NCBI GenBank assembly: GCA_031277855.1
Contig: JAITLO010000006.1
Location: 62,001 to 126,000, forward strand
Source of the DNA: Acidovorax sp.
GTDB taxonomy: Bacteria > Pseudomonadota > Gammaproteobacteria > Burkholderiales > Burkholderiaceae_C
DNA length: 64,000 bases
Direction of reading: 5' to 3'
The notes below the pieces were generated by a model. It saw nothing but the letters and a program-made list of their open reading frames with translations. It ran no database searches and was not told the DNA's origin. Below, piece by piece: positions 45,965 to 54,108 of the stretch. The position numbers were made by a program, and so were the translations under genes. Every line of letters begins with the position of its first letter. The first letter of the stretch is position 1.

Positions 45965-46747
45965 ATGAACACTGAACTGCAGCACTCCCTGGGCGACGAG
46001 CTGTATGCGGCCCTGCGCGAATGCAAGGTGATCGAGCCTTTGAGCAACCGCTACCCCGACATCACCATCGATGACGCCTACGCCATACAGCAACGCATGC
46101 TGGCGCGCCGCCTGGAGGCCGGTGAGCGCGTGGTGGGCAAAAAAATCGGCGTGACCTCCAAGGCCGTGATGGACATGCTGGGCGTGTTCCAGCCCGACTT
46201 TGGCTGGCTCACCGACGGCATGGTCTTCAACGAGGGCGAGGCCGTGCCGGCGAGCAGCTTGATACAGCCCAAGGCCGAAGGCGAGATCGCCTTTGTGCTG
46301 AAGAAAACGCTCCAGGGTCCGGGCGTGACGGCCGCCGATGTGCTGGCCGCCACCGAGGGTGTGATGGCCTGCTTCGAGATCGTCGACTCCCGCATTCGGG
46401 ACTGGAAGATCAAGATCCAGGACACAGTGGCCGACAACGCCAGCTGCGGCGTCTTTGTGCTGGGCGATCGCCTGGTCGACCCGCGCGATGTAGACCTCTC
46501 CACCTGCGGCATGGTGCTGGAGAAAAACGGCGAGATCGTGGCCACGGGCGCGGGCAGCGCAGCCCTGGGCCACCCTGCCAATGCCGTGGCTTGGCTGGCC
46601 AACACCTTGGGTGCCCACGGCATCGCGCTGGAGGCTGGCGAAGTCGTGCTCTCCGGCTCGCTGGCCGCCATGGTGCCGGTCAAGGCCGGGGACAACCTGC
46701 GCGTGACCATAGGCGGAATAGGTAGTTGTTCTGTGAGGTTTGTTTAA
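45965..46747 (+). CDS. dmpE: 2-oxopent-4-enoate (2-hydroxypenta-2,4-dienoate) hydratase
   Basis: Metal-dependent hydratase giving 4-hydroxy-2-oxovalerate; 260 residues. It belongs to the same fold family as the decarboxylase Dmp[40 protein letters not shown] (metal-binding E-x-E) and [24 protein letters not shown] are the conserved blocks. The two proteins normally form a complex in this pathway. The ribosome-binding site is weak, and a repeat separates the gene from dmpC. Confidence 0.93.
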   Translation: MNTELQHSLGDELYAALRECKVIEPLSNRYPDITIDDAYAIQQRMLARRLEAGERVVGKKIGVTSKAVMDMLGVFQPDFGWLTDGMVFNEGEAVPASSLIQPKAEGEIAFVLKKTLQGPGVTAADVLAATEGVMACFEIVDSRIRDWKIKIQDTVADNASCGVFVLGDRLVDPRDVDLSTCGMVLEKNGEIVATGAGSAALGHPANAVAWLANTLGAHGIALEAGEVVLSGSLAAMVPVKAGDNLRVTIGGIGSCSVRFV

Positions 46748-46786
46748 GCGTCAAACCTGCCCCCAGGTCGCATGAACGGGCGCGTT

Positions 46787-46885
46787 CCAAGGCCAGGGAC
46801 AGCGAGCAAGGGCTGCCCCGCAGCGAGGCTGTCGTCCCCCTCCCGCGAAGCGAGAGAGGGGGAAGGCGCGCAGCGACTCAGGGGG
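46787..46885 (-). repeat. Intergenic repeat, family A (reversed relative to the operon)
   Basis: Here the fixed CCCCCTGAG end points toward the start of dmpF instead of a stop codon: minus-strand CCCCCTGAGTCGCTGCGCG to CCCTGGCC. This is the only full copy whose fixed end does not face a 3' gene end. Confidence 0.8.
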
Positions 46886-46911
46886 TGCTATTTCAAAACG
46901 GGAGACAAGTG

Positions 46912-47832
46912 ATGAAAAAAATCAAATGTGCGCTGATAGGGCCGGGCAATATCGGCACCGATCTGTTGGCCAAGCTGCAGCGCAGCCCGGTGCTGGAGCC
47001 GGTGTGGATGGTGGGCATAGACCCCGAGTCCGATGGCCTCCAACGGGCGCGTGAAATGGGCATCAAGACCACAGCCGAGGGCGTGGATGGGCTGCTGCCA
47101 CATATGCAGGCCGATGGCGTGCAAATCGTGTTCGACGCCACCAGCGCCTATGTGCATGCCGAGAACTCGCGCAAGGTCAACGAGCAGGGCGCGCTGATGA
47201 TCGACCTCACGCCGGCGGCCATAGGGCCTTTCTGCGTGCCCCCGGTCAACCTGATGCAGCACCTGGGCAGCGGCGCCATGAATGTGAACATGGTCACCTG
47301 CGGCGGCCAGGCCACCATCCCCATGGTGGCGGCGGTGAGCCGTGTGCAGGCCGTGACCTATGGCGAGATCGTGGCCACCGTGTCCTCCAAGTCCGTAGGG
47401 CCGGGCACGCGCAAGAACATCGACGAATTCACGCGCACCACGGCAGGGGCGGTGGAGAAGGTGGGCGGCGCCAAAAAGGGCAAGGCCATCATCGTCATCA
47501 ACCCGGCAGAGCCCCCTTTGATGATGCGCGACACCGTGCATTGCCTGACCGAGGACGAGCCCGACCAGGCCGCCATCACCGCCTCCATCCACCAGATGCT
47601 GGCCGAGGTGCAGAAATACGTGCCCGGCTACCGCCTGGTCAACGGCCCGGTGTTCGACGGCAAGCGCGTCTCCGTCTTTCTGGAGGTCGAAGGCCTGGGC
47701 GACTACCTGCCCAAGTACGCAGGCAATCTGGACATCATGACCGCCGCCGCCGCGCGCACGGCCGAGATGTTTGCCGAACAAATGCTGGCCGGCAAGCTCA
47801 CGCTGGCACCCATGGCCCCCGTAGCAGCCTGA
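46912..47832 (+). CDS. dmpF: Acetaldehyde dehydrogenase (acylating)
   Basis: Converts acetaldehyde, NAD and CoA to acetyl-CoA, channelled from the aldolase DmpG; 306 residues. The Rossmann motif is [11 protein letters not shown] (about 7-17) and the catalytic cysteine is C130 in [28 protein letters not shown] is characteristic. GGGAGA precedes the ATG. Thirteen base pairs precede dmpG. Confidence 0.96.
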   Translation: MKKIKCALIGPGNIGTDLLAKLQRSPVLEPVWMVGIDPESDGLQRAREMGIKTTAEGVDGLLPHMQADGVQIVFDATSAYVHAENSRKVNEQGALMIDLTPAAIGPFCVPPVNLMQHLGSGAMNVNMVTCGGQATIPMVAAVSRVQAVTYGEIVATVSSKSVGPGTRKNIDEFTRTTAGAVEKVGGAKKGKAIIVINPAEPPLMMRDTVHCLTEDEPDQAAITASIHQMLAEVQKYVPGYRLVNGPVFDGKRVSVFLEVEGLGDYLPKYAGNLDIMTAAAARTAEMFAEQMLAGKLTLAPMAPVAA

Positions 47833-47844
47833 AGGAGAGACAAC

Positions 47845-48879
47845 ATGGAACTCAAAGGCAAGAAGATCACCGTCCACGACATGACGCTGCGTGACGGCAT
47901 GCACCCCAAGCGCCATTTGATGACGCTGGAACAGATGAAAAGCGTGGCCCAGGGCCTGGATGCGGCCGGCGTGCCGCTGATTGAGGTCACGCACGGCGAT
48001 GGCCTGGGCGGCGCCTCGGTCAACTACGGTTTCCCGGCGCACAGCGACGAGGAATACCTGTCCACCGTGATCCCGCTGATGAAGCAGGCCAAGGTTTCGG
48101 CCCTGCTGCTGCCGGGCATTGGCACCGTGGACCATCTGCAGATGGCGCATGAACTGGGCGTGTCCACCATCCGCGTGGCCACGCATTGCACCGAGGCCGA
48201 TGTCAGCGAGCAGCACATCACCCAGGCGCGCAAGCTGGGCATGGACACCGTGGGCTTTTTGATGATGGCCCATATGAACAGCGCCCAAGGCCTGGTCACG
48301 CAGGCCAAGCTGATGGAGAGCTATGGCGCCAACTGCATCTATGTGACCGACTCGGCGGGTTATCTGCTGCCAGACCAGGTCAAGGAACGCATTGCCGCCG
48401 TGCGCGCTGCACTCAAGCCCGGGACCGAGCTGGGCTTTCACGGCCACCACAACCTGGCCATGGGCGTGGCGAATTCCATTGCCGCCGTGGAGGCCGGCGC
48501 CAACCGCATCGATGCGGCGGCCGCAGGCCTGGGTGCGGGCGCGGGCAACACGCCCATGGAAGTGCTGGTGGCCGTGTGTGAGCGCATGGGGATTCAGACC
48601 GGCGTCGATGTCTGGAAAATCCAGGACGTGGCCGAAGACCTGGTGGTGCCGCTGATGGACTTCCCCATCCGCGTGGACCGCGACGCGCTGACCCTGGGCT
48701 ATGCGGGTGTCTACGGCAGCTTCTTGCTGTTCGCCAAGCGGGCCGAGAAGAAGTACGGCATTCCTGCGCGCGATCTGCTGGTCGAGTTGGGCCGGCGTGG
48801 CATGGTCGGCGGCCAGGAAGACATGATCGAAGACACGGCGCTGACCATGGCGCGTGCGCGCGGTCTGCAGGTCGCCTGA
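47845..48879 (+). CDS. dmpG: 4-hydroxy-2-oxovalerate aldolase
   Basis: Divalent-metal class II aldolase of the HMGL/DRE-TIM group cleaving 4-hydroxy-2-oxovalerate to pyruvate and acetaldehyde; 344 residues. Metal and substrate motifs: [11 protein letters not shown] (catalytic R-D and base H), GFHGHHN (two metal-binding His) and [15 protein letters not shown]. The C-terminal communication domain that contacts DmpF follows from about 290. Ribosome-binding site AAGGAGA. Eleven base pairs before the chemoreceptor gene. Confidence 0.96.
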   Translation: MELKGKKITVHDMTLRDGMHPKRHLMTLEQMKSVAQGLDAAGVPLIEVTHGDGLGGASVNYGFPAHSDEEYLSTVIPLMKQAKVSALLLPGIGTVDHLQMAHELGVSTIRVATHCTEADVSEQHITQARKLGMDTVGFLMMAHMNSAQGLVTQAKLMESYGANCIYVTDSAGYLLPDQVKERIAAVRAALKPGTELGFHGHHNLAMGVANSIAAVEAGANRIDAAAAGLGAGAGNTPMEVLVAVCERMGIQTGVDVWKIQDVAEDLVVPLMDFPIRVDRDALTLGYAGVYGSFLLFAKRAEKKYGIPARDLLVELGRRGMVGGQEDMIEDTALTMARARGLQVA

Positions 48880-48889
48880 AGGCACGGCC

Positions 48890-50290
48890 ATGGCACGGGT
48901 GCTTGCTGCGATCTTGGCCCTTCTTCTGGCCTCTTTGGCATGGCCGTTATGGCCTGTGCCATGGCCCGGCTTGCGTGCGCTGGCACTGCTGGGCCTGGTG
49001 CTGCTGTGTCTGGCTGCATTGCTGGGCCGCCGTGGGCCTGCCTCGGTGTCCCAGGCATTGGCACGGGTGGACCAGCATGCGCTCGATGTGGCGGTGAACA
49101 ACGCCAGCATGATGTCCTCGTTCACCCGGGTGGTGGCCTTCTCGCGCGAGCAGGCCGGCACCCTGACCGGTCTGCGCGAGGGCGTGGATGCTCTGGCACG
49201 CAGCGTGGATACGGTGGCCGATTCCGCCGCCACCACCTGCGGCGAGGTGGACTCCATGCACGAGCTGGCCGTGCGCGGCGATGGATTGCTGCGTGAGACC
49301 TCGCAGCGCATTGCCTCGCTGGCCGAGTCTGCCGATGGCCTGGAGCTGCGCTTTCGCGAGGTGCGCCAGCACACCGAGGGCATTGAGGACATCGTCGGCA
49401 TGATCCAGAACGTGGCCATGCAGACCAATCTGCTGTCGCTGAACGCGGCCATAGAGGCCGCTCGCGCGGGCGAGCAGGGGCGAGGGTTCTCGGTGGTGGC
49501 GGGCGAGGTGCGCAAGCTGGCCGGCCGCACCCGTGAAGCCACGGAGCAGATCCGCCAGATGATTCTGGGCATCACCGCCAGCACGGCGGCGGCAGACCAG
49601 TTTCTGCAGACCGTGCTGCAAGACATACAGGGCAGCGTGCAGCGCACCCAGGACACGGGCCAGGCGCTGGCAGACATCCGCGAGCGCTCCAGCCGCACGC
49701 TGGCGGCCGCCAGCGACATGGCTGCTGCGGCCCAGACCCAGGGCGGCCTGAGCCAGCGGCTGATCCGCGATGCCGATGCCCTGTCTTCGGCGGCGCGGCA
49801 GTCGGTGGAGTGGGTAGGGCAGAGCAATGGGCAGCTGCGCGTGGTGCAGGGCCTGATAGGCCAGCTCAAGCATGAGACCTCGGAGCTGGTGCCCGCGCGC
49901 CGTGCCGTAGATGTCTTTGCGGACTGCATAGAGGAAATGCGGGCCTGCAACATCCTGGTGATGAATGCTGATGCATTCAGCGAGGTGGCCCCCGTGATCG
50001 AGCGCATCTCCGCCATCGACCGGCTGGTGGACACCCACTGGGCCCGCAGCCCGGGCACTGGTGCCGCAGCCCAGGAATTTGCCTCCGCCTTGCAGGCCTA
50101 CCGCAAGGCACGCGACGAAGTGCTGGACCTGGCCCGCAGCGAGCAGTTCGACGAAGTCCGCCGCCGGGTACCGCAGCAGGTGCGCCCGGCCTACGACCGG
50201 ATCAAGGCAGCGCTGCAGGCATGGAGCGCTGTTGCCCCCCCAAACCACAGCGGTCTATGGCCGCGCCGCAGCGTGGCGGCACTCGCCTGA
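48890..50290 (+). CDS. Methyl-accepting chemotaxis protein of unusual layout, inside the meta operon
   Basis: A 466-residue chemoreceptor. Two hydrophobic segments lie at about 3-20 and 26-44 with almost no periplasmic loop and no clear HAMP. The signalling domain has the conserved tip [38 protein letters not shown] in pieces across about 175-215. After it, residues about 345-450 form a helical segment ([20 protein letters not shown], then [20 protein letters not shown]) resembling a four-helix-bundle ligand domain. No C-terminal CheR pentapeptide. AAGG precedes ATG; 10 nt after dmpG, so co-transcribed. Probably links phenol metabolism to taxis; inference. Confidence 0.87.
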   Translation: MARVLAAILALLLASLAWPLWPVPWPGLRALALLGLVLLCLAALLGRRGPASVSQALARVDQHALDVAVNNASMMSSFTRVVAFSREQAGTLTGLREGVDALARSVDTVADSAATTCGEVDSMHELAVRGDGLLRETSQRIASLAESADGLELRFREVRQHTEGIEDIVGMIQNVAMQTNLLSLNAAIEAARAGEQGRGFSVVAGEVRKLAGRTREATEQIRQMILGITASTAAADQFLQTVLQDIQGSVQRTQDTGQALADIRERSSRTLAAASDMAAAAQTQGGLSQRLIRDADALSSAARQSVEWVGQSNGQLRVVQGLIGQLKHETSELVPARRAVDVFADCIEEMRACNILVMNADAFSEVAPVIERISAIDRLVDTHWARSPGTGAAAQEFASALQAYRKARDEVLDLARSEQFDEVRRRVPQQVRPAYDRIKAALQAWSAVAPPNHSGLWPRRSVAALA

Positions 50291-50356
50291 GCACCCGCCC
50301 GGGCTGTTGCTGCGCGCTGCATCACATCGATTTCTTTCTTCATTCGGGAGCACCCC

Positions 50357-51148
50357 ATGGCACTTTCCCCCGCCACCATCGAACAACTGGCCGAGCATCT
50401 GGAGACCTGCGAGCTGCAGGCCCACGACACCTTGAAGATCACCGACGCCCATCCCGATATGGATTGGGATGATGCCTACGCCATACAGGCCGCCATCCTG
50501 GCACGCAAGCTGGCACGCGGCGCCCGTGTGGTGGGCCTCAAGGCCGGGCTGACCTCGCATGCCAAGATGAAGCAAATGGGTGTCACCGACCCGGTGTTCG
50601 GCTTTCTGGTGGACTACTTCAGCGTGCCCGATGGCGGCACGGTCAAGACCTCGGAGCTGATCCACCCCAAAGTGGAGCCCGAGATTGCCTTTGTGCTCAA
50701 GCATGCGCTCAAGGGGCCGGGCTGCCATATCGGCGCCGTGCTGGCCGCAACCGACTTTGTGATGCCCGGCATCGAAGTCATCGACAGCCGCTACCGCGAC
50801 TTCAAGTTCGACCTCAAGAGCGTGGTGGCCGACAACACCTCGGCCGCGCGCTTTGTGGTCGGCGGCCAGCCCTTGCGCCCCGACGCCGTGGACCTGCGCA
50901 CCGTGGGCATGGTGCTGGAGAAAAACGGCCAACCCGTGGCCCTGGGCGCGGGTGCGGCGGTGCTGGGCCACCCGGCCGCGGCCATTGCCATGCTGGCCAA
51001 CCACCTGGGGCGCCGTGGCCAGGAAATTCCGGCGGGCAGCCTGATTCTGTCGGGCGGCGCTACCGAGGCCGTGGCCGTGGCCGCCGGCGACCATGTCTGC
51101 CTGCGCGTGCAGGGCATGGGCAGCACGTCGATTCAGTTCACCCCCTGA
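50357..51148 (+). CDS. dmpH: 4-oxalocrotonate decarboxylase
   Basis: Mg-dependent decarboxylase turning 2-oxo-3-hexenedioate into 2-hydroxypenta-2,4-dienoate; 263 residues, homologous to DmpE over its length. GLKAGLTSHAKMKQMGVTDPV, HPKVEPEIAFVLKH (E-x-E metal ligands) and EVIDSRYRDFKFDLKSVVADN are family blocks. GGGAG precedes ATG. The stop codon TGA is part of an isolated CCCCCTGAGG (51141-51150), ten bases before a full family A repeat. Confidence 0.94.
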   Translation: MALSPATIEQLAEHLETCELQAHDTLKITDAHPDMDWDDAYAIQAAILARKLARGARVVGLKAGLTSHAKMKQMGVTDPVFGFLVDYFSVPDGGTVKTSELIHPKVEPEIAFVLKHALKGPGCHIGAVLAATDFVMPGIEVIDSRYRDFKFDLKSVVADNTSAARFVVGGQPLRPDAVDLRTVGMVLEKNGQPVALGAGAAVLGHPAAAIAMLANHLGRRGQEIPAGSLILSGGATEAVAVAAGDHVCLRVQGMGSTSIQFTP

Positions 51149-51497
51149 GGTGGTTGGACTCCCCCTGAGTCGCTTCGCGCCTTCCCCCTGAAAGGGGGAC
51201 GACAGCCTCGCGGCGGGGCGGCCCTTGCTCGCTGTCCCTGACCTTGGGCCGCGCCAGTTTGAAGGCCCAGCGCCAAGCTGGGAGGCGTTTGGGATTTGAG
51301 CCAGAGCGGGCGTGTGAAGCAAGCGGGGCGCTTGAGTCCGCCCCCCACAACGGCAAGACAGCGCTTCAGGCTAGGCGCTGGCCCGCAGACAGTACTTTGG
51401 TACGGCCAGGGCCGGCAACAACGCATGAAGCGCTGTGTTGGCGCCTCGAAACGATTCACGCATTGAAAACGCTGAACAACAAAAACGGAGACAAAGC
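51149..51497 (+). other. Intergenic region dmpH-Bug gene (349 bp)
   Basis: The first third is a family A repeat (51161-51260). The remainder holds no gene I can support; it includes the small dyad GTACTTTGGTAC (51390s) and an A-rich stretch with the next gene's ribosome-binding site. Confidence 0.5.
51161..51260 (+). repeat. Intergenic repeat, family A
   Basis: CCCCCTGAGTCGCTTCGCG to GACCTTGGGCCGCGCCAGTTT, with the CCCCCT/AGGGGG hairpin. Ten bases upstream there is a second, solitary CCCCCTGAGG that supplies the dmpH stop. Confidence 0.85.
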
Positions 51498-52484
51498 ATG
51501 CAAAGAAGAGAGTGGATGGCAGCGGCGGCCTTGGCCGCCATGGGCGTGGGTCTGCCGGGCCGCGCCCTGGCGCAGACGCAGGGGGCCTACCCCACGCGCC
51601 CGGTGCGCATGATCGTGCCGTTTCCGGCCGGTGGCCCCACGGATGTCATGGGACGCACTGCAGCCAAGGCCATGGCCGACAAGCTGGGCCAGCCCTTTGT
51701 GGTGGAAAACAAGGCGGGGGCTGGCGGCAATATCGGCACGGATGCCGTGGCCAAGGCCGTGGCCGACGGCTACACCATAGGGCTTACGGCCATCAGCAGC
51801 CTGGCCATTGCGCCCTATCTCTACAGCAGCATGCCCTTTGATGTGGAAAAGGACTTGCGCCCCATCTCGCTGGTGGGCACCACGCCTTGCGCGCTGGTGG
51901 TGCACCCGGGCGCGCCGTTCTCCGACCTCAAGGGCATGGTGGCTTATGCCAAGGCCAACCCCGGCAAGGTGAATTACGCGACCTCGGGCATTGGCACCAG
52001 CAACCATCTGGCCGCCGAGCTGCTGCAGTCCGTGGCCGGAATCCAGCTGACCAATGTGCACTACAAGGGCTCCAGCCAGATCGTGCCGGATCTGCTGTCG
52101 GGCACGGTGATGATGAGCATGGAAAGCTCGCTGGCCACCACCTTGCAGCACATCAAGGCTGGCAAGCTGCGTGCCATTGCCGTGACCTCGCCCCAGCGCT
52201 CCAAGGCCTTGCCCCAGGTGCCCACGGTGGCGGAGTCGGGCTATCCCGGCTTTGAGGTCGAGACCTGGTTTGGCCTGGTGGCGCCGGCCGCCACGCCCCA
52301 GGCCGTGATCACCAAGCTGCACGAGGCCTGGGCCGCAGGCGCCAAGACGGCGGAGGTGCAGCAGGCCTTTGACAACATCTCTGCCAATTTGCGCGTCAAC
52401 ACGCCGCAGCAGTTCGCGGAATTCATCCGCGCCGAAAACCAGCGCTGGGGTGGCTTGATTCGCAAGCTGGGGATCAAGGTGTAA
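51498..52484 (+). CDS. Bug-family (TctC-like) periplasmic solute-binding protein in the meta operon
   Basis: A 328-residue binding protein. The signal peptide (about 1-25, ALA|Q) has the twin-arginine-like RREWM at 3-7. Family loops: MIVPFPAGGPTDVMGR, NKAGAGGNIGTDAVAK, PFDVEKDLRPI and QVPTVAESGYPGFE. GGAGA precedes ATG. Its position between dmpH and dmpI suggests a ligand tied to the pathway, perhaps an aromatic acid or a pathway dicarboxylate; no membrane components are nearby. Confidence 0.9.
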   Translation: MQRREWMAAAALAAMGVGLPGRALAQTQGAYPTRPVRMIVPFPAGGPTDVMGRTAAKAMADKLGQPFVVENKAGAGGNIGTDAVAKAVADGYTIGLTAISSLAIAPYLYSSMPFDVEKDLRPISLVGTTPCALVVHPGAPFSDLKGMVAYAKANPGKVNYATSGIGTSNHLAAELLQSVAGIQLTNVHYKGSSQIVPDLLSGTVMMSMESSLATTLQHIKAGKLRAIAVTSPQRSKALPQVPTVAESGYPGFEVETWFGLVAPAATPQAVITKLHEAWAAGAKTAEVQQAFDNISANLRVNTPQQFAEFIRAENQRWGGLIRKLGIKV

Positions 52485-52487
52485 GCA

Positions 52488-52616
52488 CCCCCTGAGCCGC
52501 TGTGCGGCTTCCCCCTCTCTCGCTGCGCGGGAGGAGGACGACAGCTTCGCGGCGGGGCGGCGCGGCCGGCGTAGGCCCTTGCTCGCTGTCCCTGGTCTGG
52601 GGGACTCCGGTTTTTG
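52488..52616 (+). repeat. Intergenic repeat, family A (long form)
   Basis: TAAGCACCCCCTGAG spans the gene stop and the fixed end, as after dmpC. It has the extra GGCGCGGCCGGCGTAGGCC block also found after dmpB. Confidence 0.85.
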
Positions 52617-52633
52617 GCGCTGCGCCTCTTGCC

Positions 52634-52675
52634 TTGCTCCCTCGCCCCTTCGGGGAGAGGGTAGGGGTGAGGGGG
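52634..52675 (+). repeat. Intergenic repeat, family C
   Basis: CTCCCTCGCCCCTTCGGGGA followed by GAGGGTAGGGGTGAGGG. Like the copy after dmpB it sits directly behind a long-form family A element. Confidence 0.55.
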
Positions 52676-52724
52676 CAAGTCAGCGCAGCGCAATCGATAA
52701 CTACTGACGGAAAAAGGAAGTTCT

Positions 52725-52916
52725 ATGCCATTCGCACAAATCTACATGATCGAAGGCCGCAGCGAGGAGCAGAAAAAAGCGGTGATCGAAAAAGTCACCC
52801 AGGCCCTGGTCGAGGCCGTGGGTGCGCCCACGGCCAATGTGCGGGTCTGGATACACGATGTGCCCAAGGAGAACTGGGGCATCGCCGGAGTCAGCGCCAA
52901 AGAGCTGGGGCGCTGA
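52725..52916 (+). CDS. dmpI: 4-oxalocrotonate tautomerase
   Basis: A 63-residue tautomerase (62 after Met removal) interconverting the enol and keto forms of 4-oxalocrotonate; hexamer in characterised members. Counting from the mature N-terminus, catalytic P1, R11 and R39 are present. Position 50, normally phenylalanine in 4-OT, is tryptophan (ENWGIAG). AAAGGAAG precedes the ATG. Last recognisable meta-pathway gene. Confidence 0.93.
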   Translation: MPFAQIYMIEGRSEEQKKAVIEKVTQALVEAVGAPTANVRVWIHDVPKENWGIAGVSAKELGR

Positions 52917-53094
52917 CCGCAAACAAAGGCTTCCAGCATCTTGCATATTCTCGTAGGGCATCTGAAAAGTGAGCGGCTGTCGCATCTGTGCTGCACCTTG
53001 CAGGCATTAAAGTGCTGCAATGGCAAACAGGAAGCGCAGTAGCTGCTCCTGATTTTTCTGGAAGCTCCCAAGGCTGGCGGGGATAAACGCCGCC

Positions 53095-53853
53095 ATGGAT
53101 ACGTACATGCAAGTGGACTGGAGCACCTACGGGTGGTTGCTGGGTGTGGTGGTGCTCGCGTCGGCCTGCCAGAACCTCACGGGTTTTGCCTTCGGGCTGA
53201 TTTTTGTCGGCATGGCCGGGGCCTTGCACCTGATGCCAATTGCCGATGCCGCCAATGTGGCCGGTCTGCTGTCGCTGGTGAATGGTGTGGTCTATCTGCG
53301 CAGCCACCCGTTCCAGCCGCGCTGGGATTTGCTGAAGCCGATTCTGATCAGCAGCCTGATCGGGGTGGTGGGCGGGCTGGCGCTGCTGCACTGGCTCAGC
53401 GGCGATCTGGTGAATCTGCTGCGCATGCTGCTGGGCGTGACCATCATTGCCTGCGCCATCGTGCTGCTGCTGCAAAAAGGCCAGCGTGCCACGCTGTCGG
53501 GGCCGCGCTCTATGTGGGTGGCGGGTGGCCTGTCCGGCTTGCTGGGCGGGTTGTTTTCCACCTCGGGGCCGCCCATGGTCTACCACCTGTACCGCCAGCC
53601 GCTGCCGGCCCAGCTGGTGCGCCAGTGCCTGCTGGTGATGTTTCTGGCCAATACCGTGCTGCGCCTGGGCATTGTCATTCCCTCGGGTGGGCTGGCGTGG
53701 TCGTCCCTGATCACGGCCGCCATCGCCGTGCCCGTGGTGGCCGGCGTGACCTGGCTGCTGGCCAAATACCCGCCACCGCTGTCCACCCGGGTGCTGCAGT
53801 GGATGGTGTGCAGTCTGTTGATGGTGGCGGGGGCCAGCATGCTTCTTGCTTGA
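53095..53853 (+). CDS. TauE/SafE-family membrane transporter
   Basis: A 252-residue inner-membrane protein with about seven to eight hydrophobic segments (for example GWLLGVVVLASACQNLTGFA, GVVGGLALLHWL, MLLGVTIIACAIVLLL, SLLMVAGASMLLA). The paired family motifs QNLTGFAFGLIFVGMAG and GLLGGLFSTSGPPMVYHLY mark TauE/SafE proteins, which export sulfite or organosulfonates in the few studied cases. Substrate unknown. Possibly read from the meta operon 178 bp upstream. Weak ribosome-binding site. Confidence 0.85.
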   Translation: MDTYMQVDWSTYGWLLGVVVLASACQNLTGFAFGLIFVGMAGALHLMPIADAANVAGLLSLVNGVVYLRSHPFQPRWDLLKPILISSLIGVVGGLALLHWLSGDLVNLLRMLLGVTIIACAIVLLLQKGQRATLSGPRSMWVAGGLSGLLGGLFSTSGPPMVYHLYRQPLPAQLVRQCLLVMFLANTVLRLGIVIPSGGLAWSSLITAAIAVPVVAGVTWLLAKYPPPLSTRVLQWMVCSLLMVAGASMLLA

Positions 53854-53862
53854 AATAAAACA

Positions 53863-53978
53863 CCCCCTGTGCCGCCTTCGGCGTCTTCCCCCTCTCTGGC
53901 GCTACGCGCCGGAGGGGGACAGCACCAGCGCGGCGGGGCGGCCCTTGCGCGGTGCTCCGGCTTGGAGTGCGCCAGTTG
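53863..53978 (+). repeat. Intergenic repeat, family A
   Basis: CCCCCTGTGCCGC (variant fixed end with TGT for TGA) 9 nt after the exporter stop; hairpin GGCGC/GCGCC inside CCCCCTC/GAGGGGG; tail CTTGGAGTGCGCCAGTTG. Confidence 0.8.
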
Positions 53979-54108
53979 CTGGCGATGTGGGCGGGACGTT
54001 TGCCATTGAGGGCCCCACATGCAGGCGCAGTGTGACGAATAGCTCCGGCTGGCGTGTTGTGTGACGCATCTGCTGTTGGGGGTGCTGCGGCCGCAGTACG
54101 ATAGCTGT

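Noticed and set aside
46888..50058. Minus-strand reading frame of over 1000 codons opposite dmpF, dmpG and the chemoreceptor gene
   Set aside because: Same mirror effect; the plus-strand genes are well-known families with ribosome-binding sites.
41705..53978. Family A repeats as a CRISPR array
   Set aside because: Copies are kilobases apart, differ in sequence and orientation, and are separated by genes.
41705..53978. Repeats as IS ends or attachment sites of a mobile phenol island
   Set aside because: No transposase, integrase or tRNA gene is present, and the same repeats occur around recA and elsewhere outside the island.
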